Assembly (NCBI GenBank): GCA_016713305.1
Contig: JADJPK010000019.1
Coordinates: 1-60,626, forward strand
Direction: 5' to 3'
Source of the DNA: Betaproteobacteria bacterium
GTDB lineage: Bacteria; Pseudomonadota; Gammaproteobacteria; Burkholderiales; Ga0077523
DNA: 60,626 nucleotides
Numbering within the stretch: the stretch's first letter is position 1; every line of letters starts with the position of its first letter. Both the position numbers and the translations under genes were made by a program. Positions 18,780 through 27,415 of this stretch are shown here, one piece after another. The notes below the pieces were generated by a model, which had not been told where the DNA came from, did not search any database, and saw only the letters and a list, made by a program, of their open reading frames with translations.

Positions 18780-21700
18780 GTGACACTGCTCGCCAGGATC
18801 CTGCGCAAGCGCGCCCGTCTCGAGGCCGCAGCTGCCCAACCCGCTCCCCGGCGCCGCAAGTGGCTCAAGCGCACGCTCCTGGGCATCGCCATCACGCTGG
18901 GCCTCCTCGTCGCCTTCGGCTTTCTCGTCGCACCGCCGCTCGTCAAGTCGTTGCTGGTCGGCAAGGCCTCCGAAGAGCTGGGCCGCAAGGTGACCGTGGG
19001 TGAGATCCGGATCAATCCGCTCCTGCTCACTGTCGAGGTGGAGAACTTCGCCATCCATGAGCCAGGCAGCGAGCAGCAGTTCGTGGCGTTCAAGCGGCTC
19101 CGGATCGATCTCGAGGGCGAATCGATCTATCGCCGCGCGCCGGTGCTGCGGGAGGTCCTGCTGGAGGCCCCCTACGTGCACGTGGTGCGCATGCCGGGCA
19201 ACCGGTTCAACTTCACGGATCTGCTCGAGAAGTTCGCCAAGGACGACAAGAAGGACGAGGAGCCCGCACGCTTCTCCGTCAACAACATCCGCCTCACCGG
19301 CGGCAGCATCGACGTCGATGACCAGCCCGGCGGCACGAAGCACCAGGTCCGCGAACTCACGATCGCCGTGCCGTTCATTTCCAATCTGCCCTATCACGGC
19401 GACACCTTCGTCCAGCCGGCTTTCTCCGCGCGCATCAACGGGACCGCGTTCGACCTCAAGGGCAAGTCGAAGCCCTTCCACTCCACCCGGACACGACCCT
19501 GACGGTGCGGCTGAACGACCTCGACATCCCCTATTACCTCAAGTACGTGCCCTTCCAGCTCCCCTACCGGCTGGACAGTGCGCGTCTGGATGTCGACGCC
19601 ACGCTCACGTTCTCCCAGTCCGCGGCGGCGAAGCCCAAGCTCGTGATCGCGGGGATGACGGCCCTCCGGGACGTGAAGCTTGCGTCGCCAGAGTCGCAGC
19701 CCCTCGTGGGGTTCAAGCGGCTGGAGGTGAGGACGGACGGGATCGAAGCTTTCGGCGACCGGGTACCCCTCAAGTCGGTGAAGCTCGAAGGACTCGACGT
19801 GCACGCCACCCGGCTTTCCGACGGCTCGATCAACCTGGCCGTCCTGGGTCAGACAGGCAAGGACTCCGCCGCCACCGGGAATCCACCGGAACCGGAGCCT
19901 GCTGCCGAAGCGAAGCCTCCGGCCAGCGGCAAGGCCCGCACCGTCACCGTCGAAAGCGTGGCGGTGGATGCATCCGTGGCATTCCGCGACGAATCCGTGC
20001 AGCCCGGCTTTGCGACGACACTGGCACCCATCACCGTCTCGGTGCAAGGACTCTCCACCGCAGCCGACGCAGCGCCTGCGAGCATCCGGCTGAGCGCATC
20101 GACGGACGCCGGTGAACAGATCGAGGTGGAGGGCACCTATGGCGTGGCCTCCAGTGCGCTTGAACTCGACGCGTCGCTCGCCAAGCTCGCCCCTCGCCGC
20201 TATGCACCGTACTACGCCTCCCGGATCCTGTTCGACATCGTCGATGGAGCTTTGGATCTGCGGGCCCACCTGAATGCCGGTCTGTCCGAACAGCCGCCGC
20301 GGATCGTCGTCAGCCGGGCCGGCCTGGACCTCCGAGACCTCAAGCTGCGCAAACGTGGACAGCCGCAGGACTTCCTGGCGCTTGCGTCGTTGAGCGTGGC
20401 GGACGCCGGAGCCGACACCGTTCAGCGAAAGGCGTCGGTCGGCGAGATCCGCCTGATCAAGCCCGTCGCGCGGGCAAGCCGCGCAAAGAACGGGGCCATC
20501 GACCTGACGCAGCTCGTTCCCGGCCCCGGCGAACCCCGGCCGGCCACGGCACCCGCCGCAGCGACCGCAGCTTCCTCCGCGCCCGCGGATGCCCCCTGGT
20601 CCGTGACGCTCGGCAAGTTCCTGCTCGACCAAGGCACGGTGCAGTTCACGGACGACGTTCCGCCCAGCCGGGTGGTCCTGGAACTTTCACCGGTTCGCAT
20701 GGAAGTGCGTGACGTCGCGTTCGGCGCGCCGGCGACCTCGCACCTGGATTTCAGGACACGCATCAACCGCACGGCGGAGCTTGGCGTGTCAGGCACGTTC
20801 GGGCTCGCGCCCGTTCAGGCATCGCTCAAGACTCGACTCACGGCGCTGGACCTGTTGCCGTTCGAGCCGTATTTCGCGGACAAGCTCAACGTCACGCTGA
20901 ACAGCGCCGCCGCGTCCTTCGAAGGCGCGCTGACCGTGTCGTTGCCTGACAAGGGAGCCCCGGTCGTCGGCTACGAGGGCAATTTCGGCCTGGCCAAACT
21001 CGCGCTCGTCGACAAGGCCTCCGCCGAGTCGCTGCTCAAGTGGAATTCACTGTTCGTGGAAGGCATCAAGGCCCGCACCGAACCGTTCTCACTCGCCGTG
21101 CGGAACGTCGCTCTCACCGACTTCCAGTCGCAGCTGCAAATCCTGCCGGACGGCACCATCAACGTGCAGAACCTCGTGGTCAAGGACCCGGCGAAGGATC
21201 AGGCTGCCGGCAACACCCCGCCTGCTGCGTCGAAGGCGCCACCTCCCGCGGATGCCACCGCCGGCTCGCCCGTCCCCAAGTCCATCCGCATCGACCAGGT
21301 CACCTTGCAGGGCGGGACGGTCCACTTCAGCGACCGCATGATCAAGCCCAACGTGAACGCCACCCTCACGGAGGTGGGGGGCCGCGTATCCGGATTGCTC
21401 TCCGATGCCGGAAGCCGGGCCGACGTGGATCTGCGCGGCAAGCTGGGCAATTCCGCGCCGCTGGAAATCACCGGGCAGATCAACCCGCTCGCGGGCGACC
21501 TGTTCGCCGATCTGAAGGTGTCGTTCCGGGACATCGAACTGCCGCCGTTCACGCCTTATTCGGGCAAGTACGCCGGCTACACCATCGAGAAGGGCAAGCT
21601 TTCGCTGAATCTCTCGTATTTCATCGAGAAACGCAGCATCAAGGCAGAGAACAAGGTGTTCATCGACCAGTTCACCTTCGGCGAGAAAGTGGAGAGTGCG

Positions 21701-22474
21701 GACGCCGTCAATCTGCCGGTCACGCTCGCGGTCTCGCTGCTGAAGGACCGCAACGGCCAGATCAATCTCGATGTCCCCGTTTCCGGCTCGCTCGACGACC
21801 CCAAGTTCCGTCTCGGCCGCGTGATCTGGCAGGTCATCGTGAATCTCATCACCAAGGCCATCACTTCGCCCTTCGCGCTGCTGGGTTCCCTCATGGGAGG
21901 CGACGGCGAACAACTGTCCTACCTGGAGTTTCCCGTCGGCGCCGCCGCCTTCGAGTCCGCGGGGCAGGGCAAGCTGGACCAGTTGAGCAAGGCGCTGACC
22001 GAACGGCCCGCGCTCAAGCTGGAGATCACCGGCCACGTGGACCCGGAGAAGGATCACGAAGGTCTGCTGCGCGCCGCCTTCGAACGCAAACTCAAGACCC
22101 AGCGATTCAACGAACTGGTCCGGGCCGGTGAAGCGCCCGCCGGCGTGGAGGCCGTCACTGTGGCCCCGGACCAGTACGAGCGCGTGCTGACCAAGGCGTA
22201 CAAGACGGAGAAGTTTCCCAAACCGCGCAATGCCATCGGCCTGGAGAAGTCGCTGCCCAAGGAAGAGATGGAAAAGCTGATGCTGACCCATATCGTGATC
22301 GGCGAAGACGACCTGCGTCATCTGGCCATGCAGCGGGCCCAGGCCGTGAAGGACGCCCTGACGACGAAGGGCCAGATCGCGCCCGAACGGATCTTTCTAC
22401 TGGAGCCGAAGTCTCTGTCAGCGGAGGCGAAGCAGAATGTGTCGGGATCCCGAACCGATTTCGTGATTCGATGA
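18780..22474 (+). CDS. DUF748 envelope protein with C-terminal OmpA-like region, one frameshift
   Basis: About 1,230 residues once one base is restored near 19488 (a GGG read as GG; then STRDTTLTVRLNDLDIPYYL reads through). The GTG start at 18780 follows AGGAAGG at good spacing. One N-terminal membrane helix (LLGIAITLGLLVAFGFLVAP) anchors a long AsmA-like beta-rich body made of repeats of the FKRLxVxxDG...LxVHVxR type with Ala/Pro-rich linkers. Near the end, LEFPVGAAAFESAGQGKLDQ, LKLEITGHVDPEKDH and a TDFVIR close form an OmpA/MotB-like peptidoglycan-contact domain. AsmA-clan proteins are proposed to bridge inner and outer membrane and help move phospholipid. The function of this member is not established. 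Confidence 0.8.
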
Positions 22475-22507
22475 CACAAGGCTGGATGCCTGCACGAGTG
22501 CTGTGGC

Positions 22508-22513
22508 TATAAT
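22508..22513 (+). promoter_or_regulatory. Possible -10 element for the small acidic protein gene
   Basis: A perfect TATAAT at 22508-22513, about 100 bp upstream of the start at 22616. No good -35 lies at 16-18 bp, so it may need an activator or be fortuitous. Confidence 0.3.
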
Positions 22514-22615
22514 CCGCGCGTCGTCGGCAGCCGGGTCGGCTTCGACCGGGTCGAAGAAGATCGTACGTTCGCCAACCCCCGCCACGAGCGGGTAAACCAA
22601 GGCTGGGAGTGCACC

Positions 22616-22759
22616 ATGACAAAACAGGAACTGAAAGAGCAGAACGAAGCGCTGCGCAATCTCCTGATGGAGATCCGCGACATGATCGACTCCGAGCTCG
22701 AGGCGATGGACGAGTTCGAGGAGGATGAGGAGGAAGAAGAGGAAGAAGACGAGGAGTAA
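22616..22759 (+). CDS. Very acidic 47-residue protein
   Basis: An ATG at 22616 behind GGGAG opens 47 codons: MTKQELKEQNEALRNLLMEI, then RDMIDSELEAMDEFE, then an uninterrupted Asp/Glu tail to the end. The first 30 residues form a heptad-like amphipathic helix (a coiled coil is likely); the tail carries about 15 consecutive acidic residues. Good ribosome site, sensible codon use and a position just before two tRNA genes support a real gene. An acidic tail on a short coiled coil resembles nucleic-acid mimics or chaperone-like acidic peptides, but no function can be assigned. Confidence 0.6.
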   Translation: MTKQELKEQNEALRNLLMEIRDMIDSELEAMDEFEEDEEEEEEEDEE

Positions 22760-22802
22760 TCTCGTCCGGCCGGACCAAACCCCGGCATGGTATCCGACGG
22801 CT

Positions 22803-22830
22803 TTACTTGGGCCGCGGCCGCCTGTATAGT
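22803..22830 (+). promoter_or_regulatory. Promoter of the tRNA-Ala/tRNA-Glu unit
   Basis: TTACTT at 22803-22808, a 16-bp spacer, TG then TATAGT at 22825-22830, followed by a GCGCGCC discriminator as is usual for stringently controlled stable-RNA promoters. The first tRNA base follows 16 bp later. Confidence 0.6.
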
Positions 22831-22846
22831 GCGCGCCTTTCCGAGA

Positions 22847-22922
<76 letters not shown>

Positions 22923-22940
22923 CTCAGAAAATAGTCTCGG

Positions 22941-23016
22941 GTCCCCATCGTCTAGAGGCCTAGGACATCGCCCTTTCACGGCGGTAACCGGGGTTCGAAT
23001 CCCCGTGGGGACGCCA
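22941..23016 (+). tRNA. tRNA-Glu (anticodon TTC)
   Basis: 76 nt with encoded CCA. Acceptor GTCCCCA/TGGGGAC, anticodon loop CTTTCAC exposing TTC, and T-arm CCGGGGTTCGAATCCCCG. It is transcribed with tRNA-Ala, 18 bp downstream of it. Its last 19 bases are repeated twice more downstream. Confidence 0.97.
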
Positions 23017-23478
23017 AACGAACAGCCACCGCAAGGTGGCTTTTTCGTTTGCAGGACACGCGGCATGAGAACCCGCACAGGGGTTCGACAAGCGAGCACC
23101 GCTCGCTTGGACGCAGTCCCGACTGCGGTCCCGCGCACCGCGCGGGATGACGGATCGCCCCAAGGCGAGCCCGGCACAATCCCCGTGGGGACGCCAAACG
23201 AACAGCCACCGCAAGGTGGCTTTTTCGTTTGTGCGGCGGCACGGGCATGAGAACCCGCATGAGGGTTCGACAAGCGAGCACCGCTCGCTTGGACGCAGTC
23301 CCGACTGCGGTCCCGCGCACCGCGCGGGATGACGGATCGCCCCAAGGCGAGCCCGGCACAATCCCCGTGGGGACGCCAAACGAACAGCCACCGCAAGGTG
23401 GCTTTTCGTTTGCAGGACACGCGGCATGAGAACCCGCACAAGGGTTCGACAAGCGAGCACCGGTCGCTTGGACGCACG
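22998..23478 (+). repeat. Tandem repeat of about 180 bp containing the tRNA-Glu 3' end and its terminator
   Basis: The last 19 bases of tRNA-Glu (22998-23016) recur at 23178-23196 and 23360-23378, giving periods of 180 and 182 bp. Each copy carries the same downstream order: the AGCCACC-GCAA-GGTGGCT terminator, a variable 25-bp spacer, a CATGAGAACCCGCA block and a three-hairpin element. The third copy degenerates after about 23,478 in a G/C homopolymer tract. Copies 1 and 3 share the same spacer (GCAGGACACGCGG); copy 2 differs (GTGCGGCGGCACGG). Confidence 0.9.
23024..23049 (+). terminator. Rho-independent terminator of the tRNA unit (repeated)
   Basis: Stem AGCCACC / GGTGGCT with a GCAA tetraloop and a T-run, 8 bp after the tRNA-Glu CCA. 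Copies lie at 23204-23229 and 23386-23410. Confidence 0.85.
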
Positions 23479-23636
23479 GCGCGCACCGGGGGGCCCCGGC
23501 GGGGGGGGGGGCCCCCGGGGGGGGGAAACAGCCCGGGTTTTCGTTGTGCGGTGGCACGGCAACCCCATGAGGTTCGACAAGCGAGCACCGCGCGCTTGGA
23601 CGCCGCTAGTGCGGTCGTCCCACGCACTGGGTGGAA
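23089..23636 (+). repeat. Three-hairpin palindromic element, four copies
   Basis: In copy 1 (23089-23147) three perfect hairpins follow each other: CAAGCGAGC-ACC-GCTCGCTTG, CGCAGTC-CC-GACTGCG and TCCCGCGC-ACC-GCGCGGGA. Copy 2 (23271-23329) is identical. Copy 3 keeps only the first hairpin (23450-23470, one mismatch). Copy 4 (23578-23636) is diverged, yet still forms three stems with different bases (for example CCGC-TAGT-GCGG). It resembles dispersed intergenic palindromes of the REP kind. Confidence 0.75.
23481..23530. other. G/C homopolymer tract
   Basis: Runs of 11 G (23501-23511), 5 C and 9 G (23517-23525) stand inside the degenerate third repeat. This is unlike anything else in the window and may be a sequence artefact or a G-quadruplex-forming tract. 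Confidence 0.6.
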
Positions 23637-23687
23637 TGACGAGGGATGGAACCGACGCAGGCATGGCGCGCCCCCCGGCCTTACTAC

Positions 23688-23716
23688 AAGAAGAAAAGCC
23701 ACCTTGCGGTGGCTTC
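23688..23716 (-). terminator. Rho-independent terminator of the fah operon
   Basis: On the minus strand AAGCCACC-GCAA-GGTGGCTT is followed by TTTCTTCTT, 29 bp after the fumarylacetoacetase stop. It is the inverted counterpart of the tRNA-unit terminator, with the same stem and loop. Confidence 0.75.
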
Positions 23717-23744
23717 TTGTTCGAGCAACGAGCTCAGGTGCGGC

Positions 23745-25052
23745 CTACCGTGCCGGAAGAACGGTACCCCAGACTTCCCCGAAGCCGATGCGAACCGCTC
23801 CCTCGCGTTCGCAACAGCCCTTGAAGATGACCGTGTCGCCGTCCTCCAGGAACGTCCTGGATTCTCCGTCGGCCAGCGCGATGGGGCGCGTCCCGCCCTG
23901 CGTGAGTTCCAGCAGCGATCCCGATTCCTCTTCCTCCGGGCCCGACTGCGTGCCGGTTCCCAACAGGTCGCCTGGCGCCAGATTGCAGCCGTTCACCGTG
24001 TGGTGTGAGACCATTTGAGCGATGGTCCAGTACGCGTGGCGAAAGTTCGTGCAGCTCAGACGCTGCGCGCTCCGGCCTTCGGCACGCATGCGTTCCGTCC
24101 GGAGCCAGACTTCCAGGCGAACGTCGATCGCGCCGCGAAGACTGTTCGCCTCGGAGGCAAGATAGGGCAAGGGTTCCGGCTCGCCCGGGTCACGGGTCCA
24201 GGGCAGACGAAACGGCGCCAATGCCTCGGCCGTGACGATCCAGGGCGACAGCGTCGTGGCGAAGTTCTTGGCGAGGAAGGGACCCAGCGGCTGGTACTCC
24301 CACGCCTGAATATCCCGAGCCGACCAGTCGTTGAGCAGACAGAGGCCGAACACGTGGTCTTCGGCGCGATCGAGCGCGATCGAATCCCCGAGCACATTGC
24401 CCGCGCCGATGAAGACACCCATCTCCAGTTCGAAGTCCAGACGACGGCTCGGCGCGAGCGCGGGATCCGCCGTTCCCGCCCGAAGCTGTCCACGCGGACG
24501 CCGGAACGTCTGTCCGGACACCCCCAGCGACGACGTCCGTCCGTGGTAGCCGATGGGCACCCAGCGATAGTTGGGCAGCAGCGGGTTGTCCGGACGAAAC
24601 AGGCGTCCGACGCGCGTTGCATGGTGGATCGAGGTGTAGAAGTCCGTGTAATCGCCCACCGTCGCAGGCAGGCGGTACTCCGCGTCGGCCTGGGGCAGGA
24701 GGCATGGCCGCCACACGTCCTGCCGCGGCGCGCCGGACCGAAGACCTCGGGACAGCCACTGGCGAAGTGCGGATCCCGCGGCCTTCCCCATCCCCATGAA
24801 CTCGTTGAGATGAGGCTTCGCCGCGGCCAGGAGCGCTTCCCCGGCGGTTCCGGCGGGCACCTCCGCCGCGGCAAGCTTCCGCAAGTCCAGGATCGACTCC
24901 CCGATAGCAATGCCACCGCGCCACTCCTCGTCGCTGCCCCGCCTGCGGAAGACCGCGAAGGGCAGGTTCTGAAGGGGAAAGTCAGGATGACCGTCAGCCG
25001 TGCCGACCCAGCTCGTCAAGCCCGGGTCGTGGGTTTCGTTGATGGAGTCCAT
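23745..25052 (-). CDS. fahA: Fumarylacetoacetase
   Basis: 435 residues, full length for the family. It hydrolyses a carbon-carbon bond in 4-fumarylacetoacetate to fumarate and acetoacetate, the last step of homogentisate catabolism. Visible are an N-terminal SH3-like domain (FPLQNLPFAVFRRRG, residues about 25-40), the family signature GYHGRTSSLGVSGQ with the catalytic histidine, the metal-ligand block LDFELEMGVFIGAGN with two glutamates, LLNDWSARDIQAWEYQPLG with the metal-ligand aspartate, and a GDLLGTGTQSGPEE C-terminal motif. It is the last gene of a ten-gene minus-strand operon, 14 bp after the VOC gene. A related beta-diketone substrate is possible, since no homogentisate dioxygenase is present here. 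Confidence 0.9.
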   Translation of the reverse strand: MDSINETHDPGLTSWVGTADGHPDFPLQNLPFAVFRRRGSDEEWRGGIAIGESILDLRKLAAAEVPAGTAGEALLAAAKPHLNEFMGMGKAAGSALRQWLSRGLRSGAPRQDVWRPCLLPQADAEYRLPATVGDYTDFYTSIHHATRVGRLFRPDNPLLPNYRWVPIGYHGRTSSLGVSGQTFRRPRGQLRAGTADPALAPSRRLDFELEMGVFIGAGNVLGDSIALDRAEDHVFGLCLLNDWSARDIQAWEYQPLGPFLAKNFATTLSPWIVTAEALAPFRLPWTRDPGEPEPLPYLASEANSLRGAIDVRLEVWLRTERMRAEGRSAQRLSCTNFRHAYWTIAQMVSHHTVNGCNLAPGDLLGTGTQSGPEEEESGSLLELTQGGTRPIALADGESRTFLEDGDTVIFKGCCEREGAVRIGFGEVWGTVLPAR

Positions 25053-25066
25053 CGACAGTTGAGCGG

Positions 25067-25606
25067 TCACGCCGTGACCATGCTGCCGTCGTGCATCCAC
25101 GCAGCGTGCCTCGGCGCACGCTTGGTGCGATCCCACTCTTCGAGCATGTCCATCTTCACCTCGTCGAGGCGCTTCATCATCTCCGGCGTCCCGGTGTTCG
25201 CTGCGAGTTCCAGTCGATGGCCGCTGGGATCGAAGAAGTAGATCGACTTGAAGATGGTGTGATCGGTCGGTCCGATCACTTCGATTCCGTCCGCCTCCAG
25301 GCGTGCCTTCGTGGCAAGGAGCGTGTCCACGGAATCGACCTCGAGCGCGAGGTGCTGGACCCAGGCCGGTGTGTTCGGGTCCCGTCCCATGGGTGCGTAG
25401 GATGGAAGCTCGAAGAATGCGAGGATGTTGCCATCTCCCGCGTCCAGAAAGATGTGCATGGACGGGTCGGGGGCCTTCGTCGACGGCACCTGGTTCTCGG
25501 CGATCGCGAGGACGAATTTCATCCCGAGGTACTTGCCGTACCACTCGACGGTCTGCTTGGCATTTGCGCAACGGTAGGCGACGTGGTGCACCTTGCGAAC
25601 GAGCAT
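25067..25606 (-). CDS. VOC family protein, extradiol-dioxygenase-like
   Basis: 179 residues. The ATG at 25606 follows AAGGAGA. MLVRKVHHVAYRCANAKQTV gives the first metal-ligand histidine of a VOC fold, WVQHLALEVDSVDTL the second and FFDPSGHRLELAAN the glutamate, so the 2-His-1-Glu iron triad is present. The extra C-terminal 40 residues (MMKRLDEVKMDMLEEWDRTK) are helical. With fumarylacetoacetase next door, ring or chain cleavage to a diketone acid is a reasonable guess. Two-gene VOC-FAH pairs occur in several aromatic pathways. The substrate is unknown. Confidence 0.75.
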   Translation of the reverse strand: MLVRKVHHVAYRCANAKQTVEWYGKYLGMKFVLAIAENQVPSTKAPDPSMHIFLDAGDGNILAFFELPSYAPMGRDPNTPAWVQHLALEVDSVDTLLATKARLEADGIEVIGPTDHTIFKSIYFFDPSGHRLELAANTGTPEMMKRLDEVKMDMLEEWDRTKRAPRHAAWMHDGSMVTA

Positions 25607-25630
25607 GGGACTCTCCTTGCAGGACATGGG

Positions 25631-26317
25631 CTATACGATGACGTGAGACTCGACCAGAAAGGTCGTGATCTCGGAAATGAATTCCCGGGCGTGCATCATC
25701 AGCGTCGCGCCCTGCGGTGAGCCGAAGGCCGCGTTGAGCGACTCCGGATCGTCGAACCACAGCTCCACGATGCCGTCGATGGGCATGGCCGCATAGTCGA
25801 CCGGCGTGCCTTTCGGAGCCTCGCGCCCGACGATCAGGTTCTGCCGGTAACCGCGCACGCCCTTGAGCCGGCGCACCAGGCGCGCATGCTCGACGCGCCA
25901 CTCATGCACGAAGGTGTCCACGGGAACCTCCGGGATCCTTCGCAGCAGCGACATGCGCTTGATGAGTGTCCGGTTCTTCTCCGGCGGAATCACTTCGACC
26001 TGATCGATCGCGACGATCCGCAGATCGCCGATGAAGTGATTCTCATCGGCCACCAGGGCCCGCCCCGCTTCCGTGGCCATGGCCGCCTTCATGTCCTCCA
26101 TGCTGTCGAACCACAGCATCGAGAACCCGTCCAGGTGCTCCGGGCCGCGATTGAAGGTGATGCCTCTCTGCACGCTGTCCGTCACGTGGTTCTGCTCGTA
26201 GCGCCGCAGCCCGGGAAGCTTCGCCGCGAGCGGTCCGTGCTTCTCGCGCCAGTGACGACGGAAGTCGTCCATGCTCCAGTCGGGCTTCTTTCGAATCAAT
26301 CCGGAACGAACGATCAT
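25631..26317 (-). CDS. Tandem EthD-domain protein
   Basis: 228 residues with two EthD-like ferredoxin-fold units. The first has MIVRSGLIRKKPDWSMDDFR, HWREKHGPLAAKLPGLRRYE; the second has KRMSLLRRIPEVPVDTFVHE, WRVEHARLVRRLKGVRGYRQ. The HWxxxHGPL pattern is the EthD hallmark; the second copy keeps WRVEHARLV. Single-domain EthD proteins include polyketide cyclases and hydroxymuconate-type isomerases, often dimeric, so the duplication makes an internal dimer. It lies between the metallohydrolase (4 bp away) and the VOC gene, so it is co-transcribed with a ring-cleavage pathway. Confidence 0.75.
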   Translation of the reverse strand: MIVRSGLIRKKPDWSMDDFRRHWREKHGPLAAKLPGLRRYEQNHVTDSVQRGITFNRGPEHLDGFSMLWFDSMEDMKAAMATEAGRALVADENHFIGDLRIVAIDQVEVIPPEKNRTLIKRMSLLRRIPEVPVDTFVHEWRVEHARLVRRLKGVRGYRQNLIVGREAPKGTPVDYAAMPIDGIVELWFDDPESLNAAFGSPQGATLMMHAREFISEITTFLVESHVIV

Positions 26318-26321
26318 TGCC

Positions 26322-27278
26322 TCAACCCTCCAGTGATTGCCACATCTGCCGGTCTCTTTCCGCCGTCCAGACCCTCGGGTCCGGATACTGCGTGGCCTCG
26401 TCGAACGCGCGGGAGACATCGAACGGCATGCAGTGATCGAAGATCACCCACTTTCCGTACACCGGCGCCAGCCGGTCATAGGTCTCGCGATACACCGTCT
26501 TGAGGTCCTTCCCCGCGCGGGCACCGGCTTGCACGCAGGCGTAGAGCTCGCTCACGAACGCGCGGGTGCCGGCCAGTCCCTGCGCCACCTGGGTCTCGCC
26601 CTGCAGCGCGGGTCCGCGGCCGGGCACGAGCGCCGTGGGTGCCAGGGCGGCCAGGTTGTCCAGGGTCTGGGGCCATTGCTGGAAGTAGGCGTCACCCGCA
26701 TAAGGGGTCGCGTCGAACTCCACAAGATCGCCGCTGAAGAGCACGCGCTCCTGCGGCAGCCACACCACCGTGTCGCCCTTCGTGTGGCCTCGGCCGAGCT
26801 GCAGTATCCGGACCTCCAGCTTGCCCAGCCACAGCGTCATCCGCCCGGAGAACGTCAGCGTGGGCCACGTCAGACCGGGCGGTACCGTCTCGACGTTGCG
26901 GAACAGTCTCGGAAAGCGGCCGATCTCGCTCGCCTTGTCGGCCTCTCCGCGCTCCACAATGAGGTCATACGTGTCCTGACTCGCGATGATGTGCTGTGGC
27001 CGGTAGGCGGACGCACCCAGCACCCGTACGGCGTGATAGTGGCTGAGGACGACGTACTGGATCGGCTTGTCGGTGACCTCGCGGATTCTCCGGATCACGT
27101 CCTGTGCCATTTCCGGCGTGGCCTGGGTGTCGATGACCATCACCGACTCGTCGCCGACGACGACGCCCGTGTTGGGATCGCCCTCGGCGGTGTAGGCGTA
27201 GGCGTGTTCAGACAGCCGGGAAAACGTGATGCGCTTCTCTTCGAGATCGGCCTGAGAGGCGAACTTCTTGGTGCTCAT
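26322..27278 (-). CDS. Metallo-beta-lactamase-fold protein with altered metal motif
   Basis: 318 residues. The fold is clear: GVVVGDESVMVIDTQATPEM, IQYVVLSHYHAVRVLGASAY, LGRGHTKGDTVVWLPQERVL, FSGDLVEFDATPYAGDAYFQ and PGRGPALQG. The usual HxHxDH becomes HYHAVRV, so the Asp and third His are missing, while the later histidine (GRGHTKGD) and aspartate (FSGDLVE) remain. Metal site 2 is therefore probably weakened or lost. Relatives act as lactonases, thioesterases or hydrolases of pathway intermediates. It sits mid-operon, 4 bp before the EthD gene. Confidence 0.8.
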   Translation of the reverse strand: MSTKKFASQADLEEKRITFSRLSEHAYAYTAEGDPNTGVVVGDESVMVIDTQATPEMAQDVIRRIREVTDKPIQYVVLSHYHAVRVLGASAYRPQHIIASQDTYDLIVERGEADKASEIGRFPRLFRNVETVPPGLTWPTLTFSGRMTLWLGKLEVRILQLGRGHTKGDTVVWLPQERVLFSGDLVEFDATPYAGDAYFQQWPQTLDNLAALAPTALVPGRGPALQGETQVAQGLAGTRAFVSELYACVQAGARAGKDLKTVYRETYDRLAPVYGKWVIFDHCMPFDVSRAFDEATQYPDPRVWTAERDRQMWQSLEG

Positions 27279-27415
27279 GGAGGGGTCCTTGGTGTCAATG
27301 GGTGCATGTGCAGGGTTCGATGGCGGGTCGGATTCGAGGCGCAGGTCCGATACCGCTTCCGCGCCCGTCTCCCTTCCCTCCCGTGTCCGGTGACAATGTG
27401 ATCCGTGCGCACCGA

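Noticed and set aside
18465..19502. Long open frame reading through the glutathione peroxidase end into the DUF748 start
   Set aside because: It joins unrelated frames; the GTG at 18780 with AGGAAGG gives the natural DUF748 start.
23089..23636. CRISPR-like array
   Set aside because: The period is about 180 bp, spacers are not unique, no cas genes are present and the repeated unit contains a tRNA end and terminators.
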